A DNA stretch of 64,000 nt from Lichenihabitans psoromatis (GTDB taxonomy: Bacteria > Pseudomonadota > Alphaproteobacteria > Rhizobiales > Beijerinckiaceae): assembly GCF_004323635.1 (NCBI RefSeq), contig NZ_CP036515.1:1661501-1725500 (forward strand), in the 5' to 3' direction. The translations under genes were made by a program, and so were the position numbers. Of the stretch, positions 25,590 through 34,654 are shown in pieces; position 1 is the stretch's first letter, and each line of letters opens with the position of its first letter. The notes below the pieces were generated by a model, which was given only the letters and a program-made list of their open reading frames with translations, was not told where the DNA came from and did not search any database.

Positions 25590-26020
25590 TCCGGGCCGCC
25601 TCCTCCTCCCGTCCCGATCGCCGGGGCCTGATCAACCCACTCAGCGGCGAGTTCCAGACGTCGATCGACGGCACTATGTGTCGCTTCGACACGCGGCTCG
25701 CAACCATCGCGGCGATCGAAACCGCATGCGGCGACCGCGCCATCGTCGAGGTGCTGAACGGGGTCATTCTCGGGCGCCGTGCCAAGGATCAGATCGCCGT
25801 CATCGCGGCCGCGCTCGCAGCCGTCGAGCCGGGCCGTGACGACGCAGAGGAGCGTGCCGCACGTGCCACGGTGAATGAAGCGGAGGCGTTCGTCCTGGCG
25901 CTGGTTTTCGCGCTCGGCTTTTCGATCGCGTCGTCGCAAGCGGAGGCGCGTGCGGATGGCCGCCCTTTGGACGGGCCGAGCGCTGGCGCCAATGGCGAGA
26001 GTTCGCGCTCGGCTGCTTGA
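25586..26020 (+). CDS. GTA gp10-like tail assembly chaperone
   Basis: A 144-residue protein. Residues 15-90 (SGEFQTSIDGTMCRFDTRLA, TIAAIETACGDRAIVEVLNG) follow the GTA gp10 family, which reads as a short beta hairpin and a helix that scores the tube protein. The Ala/Glu-rich C-terminus is variable. The ATG at 25586 overlaps the stop of the tube gene, so the longer frame from 25373 is not used. The following tail-chaperone gene overlaps its stop, reminiscent of the lambda G/T arrangement. Confidence 0.7.
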   Translation: MIRAASSSRPDRRGLINPLSGEFQTSIDGTMCRFDTRLATIAAIETACGDRAIVEVLNGVILGRRAKDQIAVIAAALAAVEPGRDDAEERAARATVNEAEAFVLALVFALGFSIASSQAEARADGRPLDGPSAGANGESSRSAA

Positions 26021-26208
26021 AGTGGCGTGAGGCGGACTTCTGGGCCTGTTCCTGGATCGGTTTCACCGACGCCTGGAACGGGCATCACCGCTTCGTTCTC
26101 GGGCTCGATCCGGACCAGCAGCCGGTCGGCGCCACCGAAGCGAGGCGCCTCGAGCAGCGCCTGAGACAATGGCAGCAGACCGGCATCTGGGAGGACCACC
26201 ATGTCTGA
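26017..26208 (+). CDS. Small phage tail assembly chaperone (rcc01693-like)
   Basis: A 63-residue protein from a TTG at 26017 that overlaps the previous stop (TTGA) and ends inside the start of the tape-measure gene. Sequence WREADFWACSWIGFTDAWNG followed by H-H-R-F and a helical RRLEQRLRQWQQTGIW resembles the short chaperone encoded between gp10 and the tape measure in gene transfer agents. It could also be reached by frameshifting from the upstream gene, but I see no clear slippery sequence. Confidence 0.6.
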   Translation: MKWREADFWACSWIGFTDAWNGHHRFVLGLDPDQQPVGATEARRLEQRLRQWQQTGIWEDHHV

Positions 26209-27193
26209 GACCGCAGGCGAACTCACGTTCAAATTCGGCGCCGACTTCTCTGGCTTCTCGCGGGCGACCGACAGCGCGGGGCATCAACTCGACGTTTTGG
26301 CGAAAGCGACAGGCCGTCTTCAGAGTGCTGCGGCCTCGCCGCTTCGACAGGCGATGCCCCTCGGCCTGATGCCCACTCTGGCGACGGGAGCTCGAGCGAT
26401 AGCGCCTTCTGCCACCGACAGCGACGACACGGCGAGCGACAAAGAGCTTAGCCGTCTTGCGGACCAGCTTGCGCTGCTCAAGACGACGGGCGCAGCGCAT
26501 GACGCGATAGCGCTCAAAATGAAAACCGAAGTCGAGCAAGCCAAGCTTGGGGCAGACGCGACCGGGGGACAAAAGCAAGCCGTGGCGGCTCTCGTCGGCC
26601 AGATCGATGCGGCCAAGACGGCGCAAAGCTCTCTCAAGCGCGAGCAATCCGCCACGAACGAGGCCTGGAGTTATGGGGCCGATCAAGCCGAGCGCGCGAT
26701 CGAAGGTGTGCTGCTTTATGGCGGACGATTGCAGGATGTCGGGCGATCACTGCTCACGAGCGTCTCGCGCCAGGGGCTTCAGGGCGCTTTGACGGGGTCG
26801 GGCTCGCTCGCGGGTTTGTTCGGTACCGTGGGGACGGGTGGACAGACTGGCGGCCTCTTCGGTGCGATCCAGTCATTGTTCGGAAGCGGCGTCGGCAACG
26901 CAAGCGGTTCGGGTCTGTCTGGATTCTCCGGTCTCTACGCGAACGGCGGCAGCATCGGCGCGGGCCAATGGGGAATCGCTGGAGAGAAGGGCGCCGAGGT
27001 CGTGGCCGGCCCCGCCACCATCGTGCCTTGGACCAAAATCCCGACCGCCCGGACCGCAAACGGTCCGGCGGCGTCGCATCAAACCATCAACTTCAATGTC
27101 TCGACCCCCGACGCGCCGTCCTTCGCGCGATCGGAAACCCAGATGGCATCGTTGCTGTCCCGCGCGGTCGGTCGTGGTCAACGGAACGCATGA
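26201..27193 (+). CDS. Tail tape-measure protein, short
   Basis: A 330-residue protein with an N-terminal GELTFKFGADFSGFSRATDS, a helical middle (residues 75-160) and a glycine-rich C-terminus with SGFSGLYANGGSIGAGQWGI then AGEKGAEVVAG, the motif common to lambda-type tape measures. Tape-measure length sets tail length. At about 0.15 nm per residue, 330 residues predicts a tail near 50 nm, close to gene-transfer-agent particles and much shorter than most siphophages. It overlaps the chaperone and the DUF2460 genes. Confidence 0.8.
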   Translation: MSETAGELTFKFGADFSGFSRATDSAGHQLDVLAKATGRLQSAAASPLRQAMPLGLMPTLATGARAIAPSATDSDDTASDKELSRLADQLALLKTTGAAHDAIALKMKTEVEQAKLGADATGGQKQAVAALVGQIDAAKTAQSSLKREQSATNEAWSYGADQAERAIEGVLLYGGRLQDVGRSLLTSVSRQGLQGALTGSGSLAGLFGTVGTGGQTGGLFGAIQSLFGSGVGNASGSGLSGFSGLYANGGSIGAGQWGIAGEKGAEVVAGPATIVPWTKIPTARTANGPAASHQTINFNVSTPDAPSFARSETQMASLLSRAVGRGQRNA

Positions 27194-27825
27194 TGACGAG
27201 CTTCAACGAACGTCTATTTCCGACCGATGTCGCGCTCGGAGCCAAGGGTGGTCCCGAGCGACGGACCGATGTGGTCACGCTGCGCTCGGGCGGCGAGCAA
27301 CGCAACGCGATCTGGGCGGAGTCAAAGCGCAAATATCAAGCGGGCTATGGGGTCAAATCCTTCGCTCAATTGGAAGCCGTCCTGGCCTTTTTCGAAGCGC
27401 AGCGCGGTCGCCTCTATGGTTTTCGCTGGCGGGACCGGTTCGACTTTCGATCTTGCGCGTCGCCGGCACTGCCGATGCCAACCGATCAGCCGGTCGGGAT
27501 CGGCGATGGAGCCACCGCCGTGTGGCAATTGACAAAGACCTATGGGGCTGGAGCCACCCCTTACGTTCGTCAAATCCGAAAGCCGGTCGCCGGGTCTGTT
27601 GCGGTTGCGGTCGATGGACTTGCGGTTTCGGCAGTCTCCGTTGACGCCACAACCGGTCTCTTGACGTTCATGCCCGTATCCGTCCCGAAAAGCGGCGCCC
27701 TCATCACGGCGGGCTTCAGCTTTGATGTGCCGGTGCGTTTCGACACCGATTATCTCGAGGTCGACCTCTCGCATTTCGAGGCGGGTCAGATGCCCAACAT
27801 CCCCATCGTCGAGATTAGGGTCTAG
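27190..27825 (+). CDS. GTA gp12-like distal tail protein, DUF2460
   Basis: A 211-residue tail-tip protein. Family sequence: SFNERLFPTDVALGAKGGPE, then RRTDVVTLRSGGEQRNAIWA, FEAQRGRLYGFRWRDRFDF, IGDGATAVWQLTKTYG and FDVPVRFDTDYLEVDLSHFE. It forms the ring below the tail tube that anchors the tip complex. The start at 27190 overlaps the tape-measure stop (ATGA). Confidence 0.88.
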   Translation: MMTSFNERLFPTDVALGAKGGPERRTDVVTLRSGGEQRNAIWAESKRKYQAGYGVKSFAQLEAVLAFFEAQRGRLYGFRWRDRFDFRSCASPALPMPTDQPVGIGDGATAVWQLTKTYGAGATPYVRQIRKPVAGSVAVAVDGLAVSAVSVDATTGLLTFMPVSVPKSGALITAGFSFDVPVRFDTDYLEVDLSHFEAGQMPNIPIVEIRV

Positions 27826-27826
27826 C

Positions 27827-28726
27827 ATGAAGATTGTTCCTCCGGCGCTGGCGGCCCATCTTGCCACCGGCGCGACGCCGCTCGCCTATTGCTGGCGGCT
27901 GACGCGGCGCGATGGCGTGGTGCTGGGCTTTACCGAGCATGATCGCGACCTCGTCTATGCGGGCACGACCTTCTCGGCCGCGTCCGGCTTCACGGCCTCG
28001 CAGATCCAGCAATCGCTCGACCTGTCGATCGACAATCTCAACGCGGCGGGTGCGCTATCCTCGGCCGACCTGACCGAGACCGACATTCTGGCCGGGCGCT
28101 ACGACGACGCCGATGTCGAACTGTTCTGGGTCAATTGGGCCGACCCGAGCCAGGGCCTGACGATCGCGGTCGGCAACCTCGGCGAGGTAACGCGCGCCGG
28201 CATCGCCTTTTCGGCCGAGTTCCGCTCCATCGCCAACCGGCTGAACCAGAAGATCGGCACCACCTGCGAACGGTTCTGCTCGGCGCGCCTCGGCGATACC
28301 CGTTGCGGCATCGATCTTGGTGCGAGCGCCTTTCACGGCACCGCGACGGCCGCGACGGCGGGGCAGATCACCGAAGTGACCGTCATTGGGCTCGCAGCCT
28401 TCGCGACCGACTGGTTCACGTTCGGCACGCTGTCGTTCACGACCGGCGCCAACACAGGCCTGCTGCTCGACGTGAAGGCGCATCTGCGCACCTCCGGCAT
28501 CGACATCCTGCAGCTGTGGACGCCGACGCCCTTCGCGGTCGCGATCGGCGATATCGCGACCGTCACGGCCGGGTGCCGCAAGACGCTGTCGGTCTGCCGA
28601 ACCAAATTCGGCAACATCACCAACTTCCGGGGCTATCCCTATATTCCGGGCTCGGATGTCATCACCCGCTACGCCGTCCAGGGCGCGCTCAACGCGTCCG
28701 GCGGCTCACTCTTCGCAGGCTCGTGA
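27827..28726 (+). CDS. GTA gp13-like tail-tip protein, DUF2163
   Basis: A 299-residue protein of the DUF2163/phage_BR0599 family. N-terminal TPLAYCWRLTRRDGVVLGFT then EHDRDL is followed by LNQKIGTTCERFCSARLGDT then RCG, with Cys-Arg-rich knots that are conserved in the family, and C-terminal CRKTLSVCRTKFGNITNFRG. It sits between the gp12 and gp14 homologues exactly as in gene transfer agents. The ATG at 27827 follows the previous stop directly. Confidence 0.88.
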   Translation: MKIVPPALAAHLATGATPLAYCWRLTRRDGVVLGFTEHDRDLVYAGTTFSAASGFTASQIQQSLDLSIDNLNAAGALSSADLTETDILAGRYDDADVELFWVNWADPSQGLTIAVGNLGEVTRAGIAFSAEFRSIANRLNQKIGTTCERFCSARLGDTRCGIDLGASAFHGTATAATAGQITEVTVIGLAAFATDWFTFGTLSFTTGANTGLLLDVKAHLRTSGIDILQLWTPTPFAVAIGDIATVTAGCRKTLSVCRTKFGNITNFRGYPYIPGSDVITRYAVQGALNASGGSLFAGS

Positions 28727-29181
28727 TGCTGACCCGATCCGACATCGTCGCGGCGGCGCGTCGCTACATAGGCACGCCCTATCATCATCAAGGCGCGCTC
28801 GCCGGGGCAGGGTGCGATTGCCTCGGCCTCGTGCGCGGCATCTGGCGCGACCTCTATGGCGCGGAGCCGGAGCAGCCGCCGGTCTATACGCCCGATTGGG
28901 GCGAGGTCGGCGGCGATGAGCATATCCTGGCGGCGGCGGGGCGGCACATGCTGGCCCGGCCGGTGAGCGAGGCCGAGCCCGGCGACGTGCTGGTGTTCCG
29001 GCTGCGGCGCGGCGCCATCGCCAAACATATCGCGGTTCTCTCGGCCGCCTCGCAACCCGACGGCAGCGGCGGCCGCATCATCCACGCGCAATCGAACGAT
29101 CAGGTCCGCGAGGTGGTGCTGACGCCGTGGTGGCGCCGCCATGCCGTCGCGGCCTTTATGTTCCCCGGAGCACAAGCCTGA
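28726..29181 (+). CDS. NlpC/P60 tail-tip peptidase (GTA gp14-like)
   Basis: A 151-residue cell-wall hydrolase carried in the tail tip, predicted to cut peptide cross-links so that DNA can pass the murein. The catalytic Cys lies in GAGCDCLGLVRGIWRDLYG and the His in AIAKHIAVLSAAS, with a third polar residue in IIHAQSND. The N-terminal TRSDIVAAARRYIGTPYHHQ is the usual start. It overlaps both neighbours (TGATG). Confidence 0.88.
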   Translation: MLTRSDIVAAARRYIGTPYHHQGALAGAGCDCLGLVRGIWRDLYGAEPEQPPVYTPDWGEVGGDEHILAAAGRHMLARPVSEAEPGDVLVFRLRRGAIAKHIAVLSAASQPDGSGGRIIHAQSNDQVREVVLTPWWRRHAVAAFMFPGAQA

Positions 29182-32100
29182 TGGCGACCCTGGTTCTTCG
29201 CGCCGCCGGCGCCGCTGTCGGCACCGCCCTCGGTGGCCCGGTCGGCGGCCTCATCGGTGGGGCGCTCGGCGCCGTGAGCGGCGCGGTGGTCGATTCGCTG
29301 CTCATCAACGCCCTGACGCCGCGCCGCTCCAACCCGCAACTCTCCTCGCTCGCGGTCACCAATTCGGCCGAGAACACCACGCTGCATAAGCTGTGGGGCC
29401 GCATGCGCCTCGGTGGCAATGTCATCTGGTGCACGCAATTCAGCGTCGGCTACAGCCATGTCGCGGCCGCGTCCGGCAAGGGCAGCCTGCTCACCCCCAA
29501 GACCAAGGTGACGCATAACAGCCTGTCGTTCGCGGTGGCGTTTTGCGAGGGCGGCGACAATGTCTCGCTCGGCCGGGTCTGGGCCGACGGCAACCTGCTC
29601 GACATGAGCAGATATCCGCACCGCTTCTATAACGGCTCCGAGAGCCAGGAACCCGACAGCCTGATCGAGAGCGTCGAGGGCGCCGGCCGCGTGCCGGCCT
29701 ATCGCGGCACCTGCTATCTCGTCTTCGACACGATGGTGCTCGACGACTTCGGCAACCGCATGCCGCAGATCACGGCCGAGATCATCCGGCGCCCCGACGT
29801 GATCGACGGCGACGACGTGGTCAGCCAGTTGAAAGCCGTATGCCTGCTGCCGGGCGCCGGCGAATTCGTGCTCGGCACGCTCGAGTATCAATCCTCCGAC
29901 GGCTTCGGCACTTGGTATCCCGAGAACCAGCATCAGAAGACCGGCCTGCCGGATTTCTACGGCTCGATGGACGAGCTCGCGGCCGCGCTGCCGGGCCGCC
30001 AGGCCATCAGCCTCGTCGTGTCGTGGTTTGGCACGGATTTGCGCGCCGGCACCTGCCAGATCGTGCCGAAAGTCGAGACGCGGCAGAAGACCGTCAAGCC
30101 GGCCGATTGGACCGTCGCGACCTATACCCGCGCAACCGCGCCGCTGGTCAGCCAGATCGACACCGCGGCCTTCGACCCGAACGGCACCGGGCTCGGCACC
30201 TCGCCGGCCTTTGGCGGCACGCCATCCGACGACACCGTCACGCAAGCCATCCGCTACATGAACCAGGAGGGCATCCGCGTGATGTTCTACCCGTTCATCA
30301 TGCTGGACGTGCCGCCCGGCAACGGCCTGCCCGATCCGCATGGCGGGGCCGAGCAGGCGGCCTTTCCCTGGCGCGGCCGCATCACGTGCTTTCCCGGGCC
30401 GGGGCAGGCGGGCTCGGCCGACAAGACCAGCGCGGCCGCGACGCAAGTCGCCGCCTTCTTCGCGCAATACACGCCGATGGTGCTGCATTACGCCAGCCTC
30501 ACGGTGGCGGCCGGCGGGGTCGACGCCTTCGTGATCGGCTCCGAACTCGTCGGCTTGACGCAGGTGCGGGCCTGGGACGGCAGCTATCCGGCCGTGGCGG
30601 CTTTGAAAGCGCTCGCAGGTCAGGTCAAGGCGATCGTCGGCGCAGCCTGCCGGGTCGGCTATGCGGCGGATTGGTCGGAATATCACTCCCACCGCCCGGC
30701 CGATGGCTCGGGCGATGTGATCTTCAACATGGACCCGCTGTGGTCCGATCCCGCCATCGACTTCATCGGCATCGACAATTACCTGCCGATCAGCGATTGG
30801 CGCGACGGATCGGCGAACCTCGACGCTTCGACCAATGGCGGGCTCGATGGCGGCCCGACCACGATCTACGACAAGGCCTATCTCGGCCGCAACGTCGAGG
30901 GCGGCGAGGATTACGATTGGTATTATGCCAGCCCGGCCGACCGGGTGGCGCAGCGCCGCTCGCCGATCACCGATGGCGCTTATGGCGAACCGTGGGTGTT
31001 CCGGCAGAAGGATATCCGCGCCTGGTGGTCGATCGCCCATCACGACCGTCCGGGCGGTGTGCGGGCCGCCGCGAGCACGGCCTGTGCGCCGCAGGGCAAG
31101 CCGATCTGGTTCACCGAATTCGGCTGCCCGGCGATCGACAAAGGCAGCAACCAGCCGAATGTCTTCTACGATCCCAAATCGTCGGAGAGCGACCTGCCGT
31201 ATTTTTCGCTCGGCTCGAAGGATGATGCGATCCAGCGCGCCTATCTCGAGGTGACGCTGAGCTACTGGCGCGATCATGCGCCGATCTCGATCCTATATGG
31301 CCGGCCCATGGTCGAGGCCGCCAATATGTTCGCCTGGGCCTGGGACGCGCGGCCCTATCCGGACTTTCCGGGCCTCACCGGCGTCTGGCACGACACGCCG
31401 AATTACGAACTCGGCCATTGGCTGACCGGGCGGCTCGAAGCCGTGCCGCTCAAATGGATCATCGCCGAACTCTGCGCCGCCGTCGGCGTCACCGCCTTCG
31501 ACCTCAGCGCCTCGACCCTGGTGCCGGGCTATGCGACCGACGCGCTGGCGAGCCCGCGCGACATTCTCGCCGGGCTGATGGACGCCTTCCAGTTCGATGC
31601 CTGCGAGAGCGGCGGGGTGGTGCAGTTCTTCGCGCGCGGCAACGTGCAGCCGGTGGCGCTGACCGAGGCCGATCTCGTGGTCGATGGTGACACCGACCCC
31701 GGTTATCATCTGGTGCGGACGCCCGAGACCGATCTGCCCGGCGCGGTGCGGATCAGCTTCGTCGACCCGTTCCGCAATTATGCCACCGGCGCGGTCGAGG
31801 CGCGCAAGCCGAATGGCACCAGCCAGACTGTCGCGACGGTCTCGACCGCGGCAGCACTCGACCAGACCTATGCGGCCGAGGTCGCCATGACGATCCTGCA
31901 GCAGACCTGGTCGGCGCGCGAAACCGCCTCGATCAAGCTGCCGCCGAGCGCCGTGGCGATCGACCCCGGTGACGCCGTGACGCTGACGATCGACGGCGTG
32001 ACGCTGCCGTTCCGGGTCAAGCAGGTCGAGACCTCGACCTATCGCAGCGTGGAATTGATCGGCTTCGACCCCTCCTTGCTGAAGGTGGCGCTGTCGCCAG

Positions 32101-33101
32101 ACTATGCGCTCGGCGGCGCGACGCCGGGCGCCTTCGGGCCGCCGATCGTCGAGATCATGGACCTGCCGCTGGTGACCGGGCAGGAGGATCAGCCCTGGGC
32201 GCCGCGCATCGCCGCTTTCGCCTCGCCCTGGAGCGGGACGGATATCTACCGGCAGAACGGGGCCGGGGGGTTCGACATCGTCACCACGGTCGACACGCCG
32301 TCGGTCATGGGCGTGCTGACCGGGCCGCTTTATGCCGGACCGGTCGACCGCTGGGATCGCGGCAACACGCTATCGGTGCGGTTCTTCTCGGCGGCCGGCC
32401 TGCTGTCCTTGACCGACACGCAGGTGCTGGCCGGGGGCGGCGCGCTGGCGGTCAAGAATGATGCGACCGGACAATGGGAGGTGGTGCAATATGCGGTCGC
32501 CACGCTCACCGGGGTCAACAGCTACAACCTGACCCGGCTGCTGCGCGGCCAACTCGGCACCGAGGCCGCGATGGCGGCGGTGGGCGATCCTCCGATCCCG
32601 GCCGGGGCACGGGTCGTGGTGCTGGATCAGAACAGGTTCGAAGTGCTGACCACCAGCCTCGACAATCGCGCCATGGCGCAGACCTTACGCTACGGCCCGA
32701 GCAGCGGCACCGTCGCCGACACCACCTTCACGACCATCACGGTGCAGCCGCAGGGGATCGGGCTGCGACCCTGGTCGGTCAGCCAGATCGCGGCCGTGCG
32801 GCAGCCGTCCGGCGACGTCGTCGTGACCTGGGTCCGGCGCACCCGCTTCGGCGGCGATAGCTGGGACCCCGACGTGGTGCCGCTGAACGAGGACAGCGAG
32901 AGCTACGATCTCGCGATCCTCGCAACCGACGGCAGCGTCATCCGCAGCGTCACGACGCTCGGCGCGCCGACCTGGACCTATGCGGCCGCCGACCAGGTGG
33001 CCGACCTTGGCGCGGCGCCGCCCGCCCTCACGATCTGCATCGCCCAACGCAGCGCCCTCTTCGGGCCGGGCCAAACCGCAACCCGACGGGTGACCTTGTG
33101 A
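29181..33101 (+). CDS. GTA gp15-like host-specificity/tail-tip hub protein with TIM-barrel domain
   Basis: A 1306-residue central tail-tip protein. After a Gly/Ala-rich hydrophobic N-terminus (GTALGGPVGGLIGGALGAVS) and KLWGRMRLGGNVIWCTQF, residues about 400-720 make the GTA TIM-barrel-like domain (FVIGSELVGLTQVRAWDGSY, RVGYAADWSEYHSHRPADGS, FIGIDNYLPISDWRDGSANL). Then comes the phage-tail domain (VGVTAFDLSASTLVPGYATD) and a C-terminal beta-rich region. The barrel resembles glycoside hydrolases and may bind or cut a surface sugar. The frame opens at 29127, but ATG 29181 overlaps the previous stop and starts the family sequence. Confidence 0.9.
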   Translation: MATLVLRAAGAAVGTALGGPVGGLIGGALGAVSGAVVDSLLINALTPRRSNPQLSSLAVTNSAENTTLHKLWGRMRLGGNVIWCTQFSVGYSHVAAASGKGSLLTPKTKVTHNSLSFAVAFCEGGDNVSLGRVWADGNLLDMSRYPHRFYNGSESQEPDSLIESVEGAGRVPAYRGTCYLVFDTMVLDDFGNRMPQITAEIIRRPDVIDGDDVVSQLKAVCLLPGAGEFVLGTLEYQSSDGFGTWYPENQHQKTGLPDFYGSMDELAAALPGRQAISLVVSWFGTDLRAGTCQIVPKVETRQKTVKPADWTVATYTRATAPLVSQIDTAAFDPNGTGLGTSPAFGGTPSDDTVTQAIRYMNQEGIRVMFYPFIMLDVPPGNGLPDPHGGAEQAAFPWRGRITCFPGPGQAGSADKTSAAATQVAAFFAQYTPMVLHYASLTVAAGGVDAFVIGSELVGLTQVRAWDGSYPAVAALKALAGQVKAIVGAACRVGYAADWSEYHSHRPADGSGDVIFNMDPLWSDPAIDFIGIDNYLPISDWRDGSANLDASTNGGLDGGPTTIYDKAYLGRNVEGGEDYDWYYASPADRVAQRRSPITDGAYGEPWVFRQKDIRAWWSIAHHDRPGGVRAAASTACAPQGKPIWFTEFGCPAIDKGSNQPNVFYDPKSSESDLPYFSLGSKDDAIQRAYLEVTLSYWRDHAPISILYGRPMVEAANMFAWAWDARPYPDFPGLTGVWHDTPNYELGHWLTGRLEAVPLKWIIAELCAAVGVTAFDLSASTLVPGYATDALASPRDILAGLMDAFQFDACESGGVVQFFARGNVQPVALTEADLVVDGDTDPGYHLVRTPETDLPGAVRISFVDPFRNYATGAVEARKPNGTSQTVATVSTAAALDQTYAAEVAMTILQQTWSARETASIKLPPSAVAIDPGDAVTLTIDGVTLPFRVKQVETSTYRSVELIGFDPSLLKVALSPDYALGGATPGAFGPPIVEIMDLPLVTGQEDQPWAPRIAAFASPWSGTDIYRQNGAGGFDIVTTVDTPSVMGVLTGPLYAGPVDRWDRGNTLSVRFFSAAGLLSLTDTQVLAGGGALAVKNDATGQWEVVQYAVATLTGVNSYNLTRLLRGQLGTEAAMAAVGDPPIPAGARVVVLDQNRFEVLTTSLDNRAMAQTLRYGPSSGTVADTTFTTITVQPQGIGLRPWSVSQIAAVRQPSGDVVVTWVRRTRFGGDSWDPDVVPLNEDSESYDLAILATDGSVIRSVTTLGAPTWTYAAADQVADLGAAPPALTICIAQRSALFGPGQTATRRVTL

Positions 33102-33919
33102 GCCAGACCCCCAACCTGCATCTGCCGTTTCTCGACGCCAACCAGAACCAGAAGACCGTGACGCATAATGCCGCCCTGAGCATTCTTGATGCTTTGGTCC
33201 AATGCGCGATCCGCAGCGCCACCTTCACGGCCCCGCCCGCCGCGCCCGGCGATGGGCAATGCTGGATCGTCGCCAGCGGCGGCACCGGCCTGTGGGCCGG
33301 CCACGACCTCAATGTTGCGGCCTGGCAGGACGGCGCCTGGGCCTTCTACCCGCCCGGCCCCGGCACCCTGGCCTATAATGTGGCGACGTCGGTGCCGCTG
33401 ATCTGGACCGGGGCCGCCTGGGTGCCGCTCGGCAGCGCGCTCGGGCCGCTGCAACTCGCCTCCCTCGGCATCGGCACCGCGCCCGATGCCGGCAACCCGC
33501 TGTCGGCGACGCTGAACAACATCCTGCTGAACGCGCTCGGCACCGGATCGAGCGGCAGCGGCGATCTCCGCGTCAAGCTCAACAAGCAGGCGGCCGGCAA
33601 CACCGCCTCCTTCCTGTTCCAGGACGGTTTCTCGGGCCGGGCCGAGATCGGCCTGACTGGCGACGACGACTTCCACTTCAAGGTCTCGGCCGACGGCTCG
33701 ACCTTCCGCGACGGGCTCAAGATCACGGCCGCGACCGGCGCCCTGACGCCGATCGCCTATGCGGTCGCGGCGCTGCCGGCCGGCACCCTCGGTGCCATGA
33801 TCTTCGTCACCAACGCCCGCAAGATCGGCGAGGCGGCCGGCGCCGGCACCGGCACCATGGCGGTCTTCTCGGGCGGAGCATGGCGCCGCCTGTCCGACGA
33901 CAGCGCCGTCGCGGCCTGA
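33098..33919 (+). CDS. DUF2793 tail protein
   Basis: A 273-residue protein from a GTG that overlaps the preceding stop (GTGA). The first 110 residues, TPNLHLPFLDANQNQKTVTH then NAALSILDALVQ and WIVASGGTGLWAGHDLNVAA, are the DUF2793 domain, commonly found next to GTA/phage tail-tip hubs and thought to attach fibres. The C-terminal part (LNKQAAGNTASFLFQDGFSG) resembles phage fibre repeats and is more variable. Confidence 0.8.
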   Translation: MSQTPNLHLPFLDANQNQKTVTHNAALSILDALVQCAIRSATFTAPPAAPGDGQCWIVASGGTGLWAGHDLNVAAWQDGAWAFYPPGPGTLAYNVATSVPLIWTGAAWVPLGSALGPLQLASLGIGTAPDAGNPLSATLNNILLNALGTGSSGSGDLRVKLNKQAAGNTASFLFQDGFSGRAEIGLTGDDDFHFKVSADGSTFRDGLKITAATGALTPIAYAVAALPAGTLGAMIFVTNARKIGEAAGAGTGTMAVFSGGAWRRLSDDSAVAA

Positions 33920-33979
33920 TCCGGCGGCACACCACATCCGCCGAGGCTTCCGTCCCGATCCACCATTTTGAGGTTCTTC

Positions 33980-34594
33980 ATGCGATTGTCTCTTTGCCGC
34001 GTCAGCCTCGTGCTGACCCTTGTGGCTGCATGGTCGAGTGTCCCCGCCTATGCCGATTCAATGCCGTTCCAACTCACACCGACATGGCAGAAGATCGCCA
34101 CGGCGGGCCAGACGGTCGATGTGCAGAACACCAGCGGAGTGGCGGTTCTCGTCTCGACCTCGAGTGGGAGCGCGGTGCCGGCTCTGGCCGTCGGGCAAGT
34201 CCTCCTGGCCAATCAGCATCGGCTTTATGTCCTCGCGGCCGATCTCTACGCGCTAAGCTCCGCCGCGACGGGCGGGACCATCATCGTGACGCCCGGCTTG
34301 GCGAGCGCGGGCGGCACCGTCGCTCAGGGCGCGGCCGGAGGAACGGCTTGGCCGACCGCCGATTCACAAAACGCCGCCTTCTCCGATTTTACCGCTTTGA
34401 CGATTGGCGGCCCGGCCGTTGCGGTCGGTCGCTCCGTCGAGGTTATTGCCACGGTGGCCGGGAACGTCACGTTTTCGTTTCTCAACGGCAAGACCAAGAT
34501 GGTGCCGGTTGCGATCGGCTACCAAGCGTTCGCCTACGCGGTCACGGGTGTCGCGGCCTCGACCGCTACCGCCACGATCAACAATCTCTATTGA
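33980..34594 (+). CDS. Secreted protein of unknown function in the phage block
   Basis: A 204-residue protein with a clear Sec signal peptide (RLSLCRVSLVLTLVAAWSSV, cut after PAYA). The mature part is Ser/Thr/Gly/Ala-rich and beta-like, with FQLTPTWQKIATAGQTVDVQ near its start and a VTFSFLNGKTKMVPVAIGYQ segment near its end. A signal peptide is unusual for a virion component. A TTG at 33968 could extend the frame, but TGAGG just upstream of the ATG at 33980 favours the latter. I do not recognise a domain. It might be a host-directed factor or a spike accessory carried with the downstream hydrolase. Confidence 0.6.
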   Translation: MRLSLCRVSLVLTLVAAWSSVPAYADSMPFQLTPTWQKIATAGQTVDVQNTSGVAVLVSTSSGSAVPALAVGQVLLANQHRLYVLAADLYALSSAATGGTIIVTPGLASAGGTVAQGAAGGTAWPTADSQNAAFSDFTALTIGGPAVAVGRSVEVIATVAGNVTFSFLNGKTKMVPVAIGYQAFAYAVTGVAASTATATINNLY

Positions 34595-34654
34595 GCACCG
34601 CAGACCAGCGGCCACGCCGCCTTCCATTCTCTCTCATCATCGCTGGAGCATTTC

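Noticed and set aside
25950..26030. Programmed frameshift linking the gp10-like and small chaperone genes
   Set aside because: Overlap of the genes is suggestive, but I could not find a slippery heptamer. Simple coupling through the TTGA overlap is sufficient.
29100..31277. 725-residue open frame on the minus strand under the tail-tip hub gene
   Set aside because: It is the opposite-strand shadow of the high-GC GTA gp15-like gene; composition is Arg/Ala/Gly-rich and no family sequence is recognised.
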